From NCBI RefSeq assembly GCF_049739465.1, contig NZ_JBMHHY010000017.1, forward strand, positions 189,809 to 253,808: a stretch of 64,000 nucleotides of DNA. The letters are read 5' to 3'. Each line of letters begins with the position of its first letter. Position 1 is the stretch's first letter. Position numbers and translations under genes: made by a program. This DNA comes from Embleya sp049739465 (GTDB lineage: Bacteria > Actinomycetota > Actinomycetes > Streptomycetales > Streptomycetaceae). Positions 48,964 to 58,100 of this stretch are shown piece by piece. The notes under the pieces are model-generated. The model was not told the origin of the DNA and ran no database searches. It saw only the letters and a list, made by a program, of their open reading frames with translations.

Positions 48964-50550
48964 ATGATCCTTCAGGGAAAGCGGGTGGCCCTGCCCTCGG
49001 CGCCCGTCGTGCACAAGCAGTTCGAGGCACACGCCAAAGCCACGCCCGACGCGGTCGCCGTGCACTGCGCCGGCCGGGAGCTGACCTACGCGGAACTGAA
49101 CGCGCGGGCCAACCGGTTCGCGCACTTCCTCACCGCGCGCGGACACGGCCCGGGCACGAAGGTCGGCATCTGCCTCGGCTACTCGATCGACATCCTCGTC
49201 GCCATCCTCGGCACGCTCAAGGCGGGCGCGGCCTACGTACCGCTCGACCCGGCCTACCCCGAGGCCAGACTCCGGCTGCTGCTCGGGCAGACGCCCGATC
49301 TCGCGCTGATCGTGGCCTCCCCGGCGACGGCCGGCTCGGTCGCCTCGGCCGCCGTCGAGGTCGTCGACCTCGAACAGTGGGCCGACCGCCTGGCGGAACT
49401 GCCCGCGAGCGATCCCGACATCGCGGTCACCGGGGACGACGTGTGCTACGCGGTCTTCACCTCCGGGTCGACCGGTACGCCGAAGCTGACCGCGGTGCGC
49501 CACGAGGGCTGGTTCAACCTGCTGAACTGGCTGATGCTCGAATACGGCCTGCATCCCGGGTCGGACAACCTGGTCGTCAGCGCGTTCGGATTCGACCTGT
49601 CCCAGCGCAGCCTGATGATGCCGCTGTTCTGCGGCGCCACCCAATACCTGATGGCGAGCCGGAACTTCGACGCCGCGCTGGCCTACCGGATGTTGACCCG
49701 GCACGAGATCCGCACCGTGCACTGCGCCTCCAGCACGCTGTACCTGCTCGTGGACTGGGAGATCGCCCGCGGCGGTGACGCGCTCAGCCGGCTGGACTAC
49801 GTGCTCTTCGGCGGGGAGCCGCTGCACGTGGAACGTATCGCGGACTGGGCGCGGCGCCCGGGGAACACCTGCACCCTCCTGCACCAGTACGGCGTCGCCG
49901 AGTGTACGGATGTCGCGTCGTCGTACGACCTCGCCGACTACCGGCCCGGCGAACACGAGATCGCACCGGTCGGCAGGCCCGCCTACAACACCGACCTGCA
50001 CCTGCTCGACGAGCGGATGCGCGGGGTCGGGGTGGGGGAGTACGGCGAGATCTGCATCGCCGGGACCAGCGTCGGCGCCGGCTACCTCGGCGGCACCGGG
50101 CCCGAATCCGAGCGGTTCACCACGATCGTGGTCGACGGCGCGCCGTGCCGGCTGTACCGCACCGGCGACCGCGGCTATGTGACCGAGGCCGGCGAACTTG
50201 TCGTCGTCGGCCGCACGGACGCGCAGGTGAAGGTGCGCGGGATGCGCATCGATCCCACCGACATCGAGCGCGCGCTCGGCCGGCTGGCCGGGGTTCGGCA
50301 AGCCGCGGTGGTGGTGCGGTACACCGACTCCGGCGATGCCGAGCTGATCGCGTTCATCGTCCCGACGGGGGACGAACTCGCCGAGAACGACGTGCGCGCC
50401 CGCCTCCTGGAGACACTGCCGCGCAACATGGTGCCGGCCGGGTTCGTCAACATCCCACACATTCCGTTGAGTCCGCACGGAAAGGTGGACCGGGCGGCAC
50501 TGGTCGAGGCGTATCGGAACCGGTATGCCGACAGCGGCACCACGGCGTAG
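48964..50550 (+). CDS. Stand-alone NRPS adenylation domain
   Basis: The 528-residue enzyme has the A-domain cores: LTYAELNARANRFA (A1-2), CYAVFTSGSTGTPKLTAVRH (A3), FGFDLSQRSL (A4), LLHQYGVAECTDV (A5), YRTGDRGYV (A7), GRTDAQVKVRGMRIDPTDIE (A8) and SPHGKVDRAAL (A10 with the catalytic Lys). It ends there, with no carrier. The A5 region (ECTDV) resembles stand-alone enzymes that load proline-like amino acids on a separate PCP, but I cannot assign the substrate. ATG 48964 has GGGAG 7 nt upstream. It is followed by a free PCP and a flavoprotein, so the amino acid is likely oxidised while tethered. Confidence 0.93.
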   Translation: MILQGKRVALPSAPVVHKQFEAHAKATPDAVAVHCAGRELTYAELNARANRFAHFLTARGHGPGTKVGICLGYSIDILVAILGTLKAGAAYVPLDPAYPEARLRLLLGQTPDLALIVASPATAGSVASAAVEVVDLEQWADRLAELPASDPDIAVTGDDVCYAVFTSGSTGTPKLTAVRHEGWFNLLNWLMLEYGLHPGSDNLVVSAFGFDLSQRSLMMPLFCGATQYLMASRNFDAALAYRMLTRHEIRTVHCASSTLYLLVDWEIARGGDALSRLDYVLFGGEPLHVERIADWARRPGNTCTLLHQYGVAECTDVASSYDLADYRPGEHEIAPVGRPAYNTDLHLLDERMRGVGVGEYGEICIAGTSVGAGYLGGTGPESERFTTIVVDGAPCRLYRTGDRGYVTEAGELVVVGRTDAQVKVRGMRIDPTDIERALGRLAGVRQAAVVVRYTDSGDAELIAFIVPTGDELAENDVRARLLETLPRNMVPAGFVNIPHIPLSPHGKVDRAALVEAYRNRYADSGTTA

Positions 50551-50584
50551 TCGACGGACCTTGATGACAACCGAGAGGACTGTG

Positions 50585-50815
50585 ATGATTGCCGAAAGGG
50601 TGCGCACCATCTGGTGCCGGGAACTCCAGCGCGACGACATATCGGACGACGACAACTTCTTCGCCCTGGGCGGCCAATCCGTGATTATGGCCAGAATCCA
50701 GGGTGCGTTCATCGAGGAACTGGACCTCGAGGTTCCGGTGGACCAGATGTTCCTCAATCCGACGGTGGCGTCGATTTCCGCGTACCTCGAATCCCTGGAC
50801 GCGGCGACTCGGTAG
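50585..50815 (+). CDS. Stand-alone peptidyl carrier protein
   Basis: A 76-residue carrier with the phosphopantetheine Ser32 in DDNFFALGGQSVIMARI and the family's helices (VRTIWCRELQ, PTVASISAYLESL). Asp-rich loop 1 and VPVDQMFLNP are typical of PCPs. ATG 50585 is chosen, with GAGAGGA 7 nt upstream; ATG 50564 would add seven residues. It follows the A-domain gene by 34 bp and precedes the flavoprotein gene by 85 bp. It is expected to be loaded by the A domain and serve the flavoprotein. Confidence 0.93.
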   Translation: MIAERVRTIWCRELQRDDISDDDNFFALGGQSVIMARIQGAFIEELDLEVPVDQMFLNPTVASISAYLESLDAATR

Positions 50816-50900
50816 CGTCGGGCGAATTCGGCGGACCACAGCGATATTTCCGGCCGCGGGCCGCGTCGGGATCCGAAAACCACCTGGTAAGAGAGGCGCC

Positions 50901-52088
50901 ATGTACGACGTCATTGTCATAGGTGCCCGTTGTGCGGGTTCGCCGACGGCCATGTTGTTTGCCCGGCAGGGTTATCGCGTCCTGCTCCTGGAGAAAGCGA
51001 AGTTCCCGCAGGACACGCTGTCCTCGCACTACATCCACATGCAGGGCGTGGCGCTGCTCGATCGGTGGGGGCTGCTGGACCGGCTCCGCGACTCGGGCTG
51101 CACGCCGATCACCCGGCAGAGCTATGCGGGGCCCGGGGTTCGCATCGACGGCTTCTCGCTGCCGATCGACGGTCTGCGGGAGACGTACGCGCCCAGGCGC
51201 TACGTGCTCGACCCGATCCTCGCCGCCGGCGCGGTGGCGGCCGGCGTCGACTTCCGGGAGGGCTGCGCGGTCAACGACCTGGTGTACGACGGCGATCGGG
51301 TGGTCGGGGTGCGGTACACGACGCCCGGCGGCGCCGAGGCCACGGACAATGCGCGACTGGTCGTCGGCGCGGACGGCATGCGCTCGCTGGTGGCCCGCAA
51401 GGTCGGCGCGCAGAACGTGGTCGAGCACCCGCGGCTGACCACCACCTACTACAGCTACTGGGCCGACGTGCCCACCCAGTTCGAGCTCTACGAGCGGCCG
51501 GGGCGCTGGATCGGCGCCATCCCCACCAACGACGGCCTCACGCTGCTGATGGCCTACTTCCCGCAGGACGAGTTCAACGACATCCGCAAGGCGGTGGAAC
51601 CCGCCTACCTCGAGGCATTCCGCACGACGGTGCCCGAGTTGTACGAGCGCATGCAGGCGGGCAAGCGGGTGGAGCAGCTGTACGGCACCGGCCATCAGGA
51701 GAACTTCTTCCGCAAGGCGTACGGGCCCGGGTGGGTGCTGGTCGGCGACGCGGTGAACCACAAGGACTCGATCACCGCCCGCGGGATCACCGAAGCCTTC
51801 GTCCAGGCCCAGTCGCTCACCGGATACGTCGGGGAGCGGTTGCACGAGGACGCGGCGCTCAAGTCGGCGCTGCGGCGCTACGAGAACGACCTGAGCGGCG
51901 AAGCCCTCAGCCACTACCAGGGCGCGCTCAACGTGGCCGAGCTCAAGCCCGAGGGGCGGATCGAGATGCTGCAAAAACTGGTCGGACACCAGGAGCAGAT
52001 CGACCGGTACTTCTCGACGCTGTCGGGGGCGTGCTCCATCGACGACTTCTACAACGACGAACTCCTGACGTTGCTCGACCTGAACTGA
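50901..52088 (+). CDS. FAD-dependent oxidoreductase acting with the free PCP
   Basis: The 395-residue flavoprotein has VIGARCAGSPTAMLFARQGYR as dinucleotide motif, the DG motif LVVGADGMRSLVARKVG and the GD motif GWVLVGDAVNHKDSITARGI. The plan is that of group A flavin monooxygenases and geranylgeranyl-reductase-like proteins; the halogenase WxWxIP motif is absent. ATG 50901 has GAGAGG upstream. Its place in the A/PCP trio suggests hydroxylation or dehydrogenation of the PCP-bound amino acid, similar in organisation to known on-carrier oxidations. Substrate is inferred. Confidence 0.87.
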   Translation: MYDVIVIGARCAGSPTAMLFARQGYRVLLLEKAKFPQDTLSSHYIHMQGVALLDRWGLLDRLRDSGCTPITRQSYAGPGVRIDGFSLPIDGLRETYAPRRYVLDPILAAGAVAAGVDFREGCAVNDLVYDGDRVVGVRYTTPGGAEATDNARLVVGADGMRSLVARKVGAQNVVEHPRLTTTYYSYWADVPTQFELYERPGRWIGAIPTNDGLTLLMAYFPQDEFNDIRKAVEPAYLEAFRTTVPELYERMQAGKRVEQLYGTGHQENFFRKAYGPGWVLVGDAVNHKDSITARGITEAFVQAQSLTGYVGERLHEDAALKSALRRYENDLSGEALSHYQGALNVAELKPEGRIEMLQKLVGHQEQIDRYFSTLSGACSIDDFYNDELLTLLDLN

Positions 52089-52131
52089 GTGGCGACTCGC
52101 TCCCTCGTGGTTCCGCCGATTTGGAGACACA

Positions 52132-55100
52132 ATGATCCCGTTGTCCTTCGCGCAGCGCCGGCTGTGGTTCGTGGACCGGTTCGAAGGCCCCTCACCGACC
52201 TACAACGGCGCTTTCGCCCTGCGGCTGACCGGTGAATTGAGCGTGGGCGCGCTGGAGTCGGCGCTGCGCGATGTCGTCGACCGGCACGAGGTGCTGCGCA
52301 CGGTGATCGTCGAGGACGACGACGGCGTCCCGCACCAGCAGGTGTTGCCATCCGGTCGGGCGCCGTTCGACCTGCCGCTCGTCGAGGTCGCGACGCAGGA
52401 ACTGGCGGCGGCGGTCGACGAAGCGGCCACCGCGACCTTCGACCTGGCCGCCGACGTGCCGATCCGCGCCCGGTTGTTGCGCAGCGGCCCGCGCGCGCAC
52501 ACCCTGGTGGTGGTGGCGCACCACATCGCCGTGGACGGGGAGTCCTTCGGTCCGCTGTTCCGCGATCTCACCATGGCCTACGCGGCCCGCCGGCAGGGCC
52601 GGGCCCCGGTGTGGGAGCCGCTTCCGGTGCAGTACGCGGACTACACGCTGTGGCAGCGCGACGTGCTCGGGGACGGGTCCGATCCGGACAGCGTGGAGGC
52701 CAGGCAACTGGCGTACTGGCGCGAGGCATTGGCCGATCTGGCGCAACCACTGGCGATCGGCACCGATCGCCCGCGTCCGAAGGCGATGAGCCACCGCGGC
52801 GATCGGGTCGACTTCCGCATCGACCCCGACCTGCTCCGGTCCGTGGAGAAGCTGGCGACGCAGGCGGACACCACGACCTCGATGGTCATGCACGCCGCGC
52901 TGGCGGTGCTCCTGCACCACCTCGGCTGCGGTGACGACATCCCCATCGGCGCGCCGATCGCCGGGCGCACCGACGAGGAACTGCGGGACCTGGTCGGGTT
53001 CTTCGTGAACACCTGGGTGCTGCGTGTGGACCTGTCCGGGAACCCCACCTTCCGCCGACTGCTCGACCGGGTGCGGGACCGGTCGCTCGCCGCCTACGAC
53101 AACCAGGACATGCCGTTCGAGCGGCTGGTGGAACTGCTGAACCCGGACCGGTCCACCGCCTACAACCCGTACTTCCAAGTGATGCTTTCCTGGCAACCGC
53201 CGGTGCCGGGGCTTGAGTTCCCCGGCCTCGAGGTCCGGGCCGAGCGGCTCGAGACCCGCACGGCGAAGTTCGATCTGTTCTTCGACATGCTCCCGAACGG
53301 ATCCGGCGCGGCGGACTGCGGGCTCGAGTTCGCCACCGACCTGTTCGACCGGGACACCGCCCAGGCCATCGCGAACCGCTTCGTTCGGGTGTTGGGTCGG
53401 CTCGTCGCCGATGCGGAGCGCCCGGTCGGCGGGATCGACGTGCTGGACGCGGTGGAGCGGGATCGGTTGTTGCTGCGGTTCAACGACACGGCCGCGGCGG
53501 GGTCGGAGCTGACGGTTCCGGGGTTGTTCGAGGGCCAGGTGGCCCGGACGCCGGACGCGCCGGCGGTCGTGTGCGACGGCCGGACGTTGACGTATCGGGA
53601 GTTGGACCGGCGGGCGAACGCGGTCGCGTGGGAGCTGGTCCGGCGTGGTGCCGGGCCGGAGGACCTGGTGGTGCTGGCGTTGCCGCGCACCGAGGACCTG
53701 GTGGTGGGCCTGCTGGGGATCCTCAAGTCCGGTGCCGGGTATCTGCCGATGGATCCGCAGTATCTGGGCGGGCGGGCCGGGAGTGTGTTGTCCGAGGCGG
53801 CGCCGCGATTCGCGGTCACCGACACCGCGACCTGGCGGGACCTGCCGGACAACGACATCGCGACGGTCGATCTCGACCGCCGTGCCGAATGGGACTCGCC
53901 CGAGGGGGCGCCGGACGACGCGGGCCGGGTCTCGCCGTTGGCGCCGGACAACCTGGCGTACGTGATGTACACCTCCGGTTCCACGGGCACGCCGAAGGGC
54001 GCGGCGATCACCCACCGCAGCGTCGTCAACGGGGTGCGCGAGTTGGTGCGGGTGTTGGACGCGCCGCCGCCGGGGTGGCGGATGTTGGCCGGTACGTCGG
54101 TCAACTTCGACGTCTCGGTCTTCGAGTTGTTGTCCGCGCTGTCCACCGGTGGCACCGCCGAGGTGGTGGCGAACGCGCTGGTGCTCGGCGAGCGGGACGG
54201 CTGGCACGGGCACGTGATCAGCGGGGTGCCCTCGGTGCTCGGCGAACTGGTGGAACACCTGGGCGGGACGAGTGGTGTGCGTACCGTCGTGTTCGCGGGC
54301 GACGTGCTCCCGGCCCGGCTGGTGCGGCAGGTGCGCGCGGCGCTGCCCGGCGCGCGGATCGTCAACTCCTATGGGCAGAGCGAGAGTTTCTACGCCACCA
54401 CATTCTCCCTGGCGGCGGCCGAGGAGTGGGCGGCCGGCGAGGTCGCGCCGATCGGCACCCCGCTGGGGAACATGCGCGCCTACGTGCTGGGTCCGGGACT
54501 GGCGCCGGTGCCGCAGGGCGTGGTCGGCGAGCTGTACGTGGTCGGGACCTGCCTGGGCCGCGGCTATCACGGCCGACCCGGGATGACCGCCGAGCGATTC
54601 GTGGCCAACCCGTTCGGCCCCGCCGGGGAGCGCATGTACCGCACCGGTGACCTGGCCCGCTGGAACGCGCACGGCGAACTGGAGTGCCTGGGCCGCGGCG
54701 ACGGCCAGGTGAAGGTGCGTGGCTTCCGGATCGAGACCGCCGAGGTCGAAGCGGCGCTCGCGCAACACCCGGGCATCAGCGAGGTCGTGGTGGTCGGCCG
54801 GGAGGTGCCCTCGGGCGGGCGCCGGCTGGTCGCATATGTCGTGCACACCGGCGAGGGCGGCGTCGGTGACGACGGCGCCGGGGGAATCGGCGACGTGGAT
54901 GTACAGTCCGGTGCCTCGGCCGCCGAACTGCGCCGGTTCGTCGCGGCCCGGCTGCCCGACTACATGGTGCCGTCGGCCTTCGTGGTCCTGGGCCGGATGC
55001 CGCTCGGGCCGACCGGCAAGCTGGATCGTTCGGCGCTGCCCGAACCGGAGTTCGTGGGCGAGGTCTACCAGGCGCCGCGCACCGGGACCGAGGCGATCAT

Positions 55101-58100
55101 CACCGCGGCGTACGCGGACGTGCTCGGGGTGGAACGGGTCGGCATCGACGACGACTTCTTCGCCGTGGGCGGGGACAGCCTGCGCTCGATCCAGGTGGTC
55201 GCCCGGGCCCGGGCCCGGGGCCTGGAGTTGACCACCCGGGAGATCTTCGAGTGCCGCACCGCGGCCCGACTGGCCGAGGTGGCCGCCACCCGCGGCGAGC
55301 GGGCGCCCGCGCTCGCCGAGGACGAGGGCGGCGGCGTCGGCCCGATGCCGTTGCAGCCGGTGGCCCGGCAGGTGTTCGAGCACGGCGGCGGCACGAACCG
55401 GTTCGCGATGGCGATGGCGCTCGAACTGCCCTCGGGCATCGACGCCGGCGGCCTGACCGCGACGCTGGACGCCGTGCTCGACCGGCACGACCTGCTGCGC
55501 GCGCAGCTGGTCCGCGGTGCCGAACTCGGCCTGGTCGCACACCCACCGGGCACCGTACGGGCCGAGGGCCTGATCCGCCGGGTCGCCTGCGACGGTCGGT
55601 GGGAGGAGCCGGCCCTGCTCGACCTGGCGAAGGCGGAGCTGGACCGGGCGACCGGGCGACTCGACCCGGAAGCCGGGACCATGGCGGCCTTCGTCTGGTT
55701 CGCCCCGGAGTCCGGCGCCGGCCGACTGCTCGTGGTGCTGCACCACCTGGTGGTGGACGGGGTCTCCTGGCGGATCCTGATGTCCGACTTCGCCGAGGCC
55801 TGGCAGCAGGTCCGCTCCGGGCGCACCCCCGAACTGCCCGCGGTCGGCACGTCGGCCCGCCGCTGGGCGGCGGCGTTGCAGGACGAGGCGCTCGATTCGG
55901 AGCGGGAAGCGGAACTGGCGTACTGGCGGGACCTGCTCGAGGCGCCGAACCCCCCGCTGGGCGCCCGGGCATTCGACCCGGCGGTGGATCTGATGTCCAC
56001 GGTCGAGCACGTACGGGTGCACCTGTCCGCCGAGGACACCGAGGCGGTGCTGACCACGCTGCCCGCGGCGTTCCGGGGCACCGGGACCGACGTGCTGCTC
56101 GCCGCCCTGGCCCTGGCGATCAACCACCGGCGCGGCGCGGACCGGTCGACCCTGGTCCGGATGGAGGGGCACGGCCGCGAGGAGGAGGTCGTCCCCGGGG
56201 CCGATCTCTCCCGGACCGTCGGCTGGTTCACCAGCATGTACCCGGCCCGCATCGACGTGCGCGGCGTGGACTGGGCCGAGGTGTCGGCCGGCGGCGCCGC
56301 GGCCGGGCAGGCGATCAAACTGGTCAAGGAACAGCTGCGCGAGATCCCGGACAAGGGCCTGGGCTTCGGACTGCTGCGCTACCTCAACCCGGAGACCGCC
56401 GACCAACTCGCCGACCTCCCGGTGCCGCAGATCGGGTTCAACTACCTCGGCCGGATCTCCGACGCCGACGTGCCCGAACACCTGCGCGCGAACGGGTGGG
56501 GACCGGCGGCCTGGTCCGCCGAGCTGATCCCGGCGCCCGACCCGGACCTGCCCGCGCTGTCCGCGCTCGAGGTCAGCGCGGTCGCCACGGACACCGGGCT
56601 GCAGGCGATCCTGATGTACCCCGGCGGGCTGCTGGCCCGCGAGGAGGTCGTCGCACTGGCCGAGTCGTGGATGCGGACGTTGTCCGGCATGGCCGACTAC
56701 GCCCGACGCCCGGACATCGGCGGATTGACGCCGTCGGACACCCCGCTGGTCCCGGTGCGACAGGACGAGATCGAGGCCTGGGAGGCGCGCTACGGCCGGC
56801 TGGCCGAGGTGTGGCCGATGCCCCCCTCGCAGTCCGGGATCCTGTTCCAGGCGGCGCTCGCCGACGGCTCCTTCGACGTCTACCACATGCAGTTCGTGCT
56901 GCACCTGTCCGGACACGTGGACCCGACGCGGATGCGCGCCGCCGGACAGGCACTGCTGGCGCGATACCCCAATCTGCGCTCGGCGTTCGCCACCGCAGCC
57001 GGCGGTGATCCGGTGCAGGTGGTGCCGGAGAAACTGGCCATGCCCTGGCGGCACCTGGATCTGACCGACCGCAGCGAACCCGAACAGGACGCCGCGCTCG
57101 ACACGTTCCTCGCCGAGGACCGGGCCGACCAACTCGATCCCACCCGGCCGCCGCTGATCCGCCTGGCGCTGCTCACCTGCGGGCCGCAGCGGGCGAAACT
57201 GGTCATCACCGCGCACCACGCCCTGTTCGACGGATGGTCGTCGCCGCTGGTGATCACGGACCTGATCCGGCTGTACTCCGAGACCCGCGAGCTGCCCCCG
57301 GTCCGCAGCTACGGCGACTACCTGGCCTGGCTGACCGCACAGGACCGGGAGGCGTCGGCCGCCCGGTGGGCCGCCGAGCTGGCCGGATTCGACCAGCCGA
57401 CCCTGGTCGCGCCGAACACCCTCCTCAAGGAGGCGGCGTCCGCCCTCGGGCGGGTCGAGGTACCGCTGTCGATCGACAAGGGACGCGAACTCGCCCGGCG
57501 CGCCGCGGAACTCGGGGTCACCCTGAACACGCTGCTGCAGGGCGCGTGGGCGATCCTGCTGTCGAAGCTGACCGGCCGGCAGGACGTGGTGTTCGGCGCC
57601 GCCGTCAACGGCCGCCCGGCCGACCTGCTCGGCTCGGACGAGATGGTCGGCCTGTTCATCAACACCCTGCCGATCCGGGTGTTCTGCCGACCGGACCACA
57701 GCGTGGCCGACGTGATCACCGAACTGCAGGAGCGACAGACCGCGCTGCTCGACCACAGCTACCACGGGTTGGCCGACATCCAGCGCAGCGTCGGGTTGCC
57801 CGCCCTGTTCGACACGATCGTGGTGTTCCAGTCCTACCCGATCGACCGCGAGGGCATGGTCGACGCGAACACCTCGGCGGGCTTCACCATCGACGGCATC
57901 CGGCCGTTCGCGGGCTCGCACTACCCGCTCACCCTCAACGCCGCCGACCCCTACCTGCGGCTCTCCCTCGACTACCAGGACAACCTCTACGACCGGGACG
58001 CGGCCCAGGAGATCGCCGCCCGGCTGGTCCGGGTGCTGGAGCAGTTGGCCGCCGATCCGGCCACGCCGGTCGGCGCCGTCGAGGTGTTGTCGGCGGCGGA

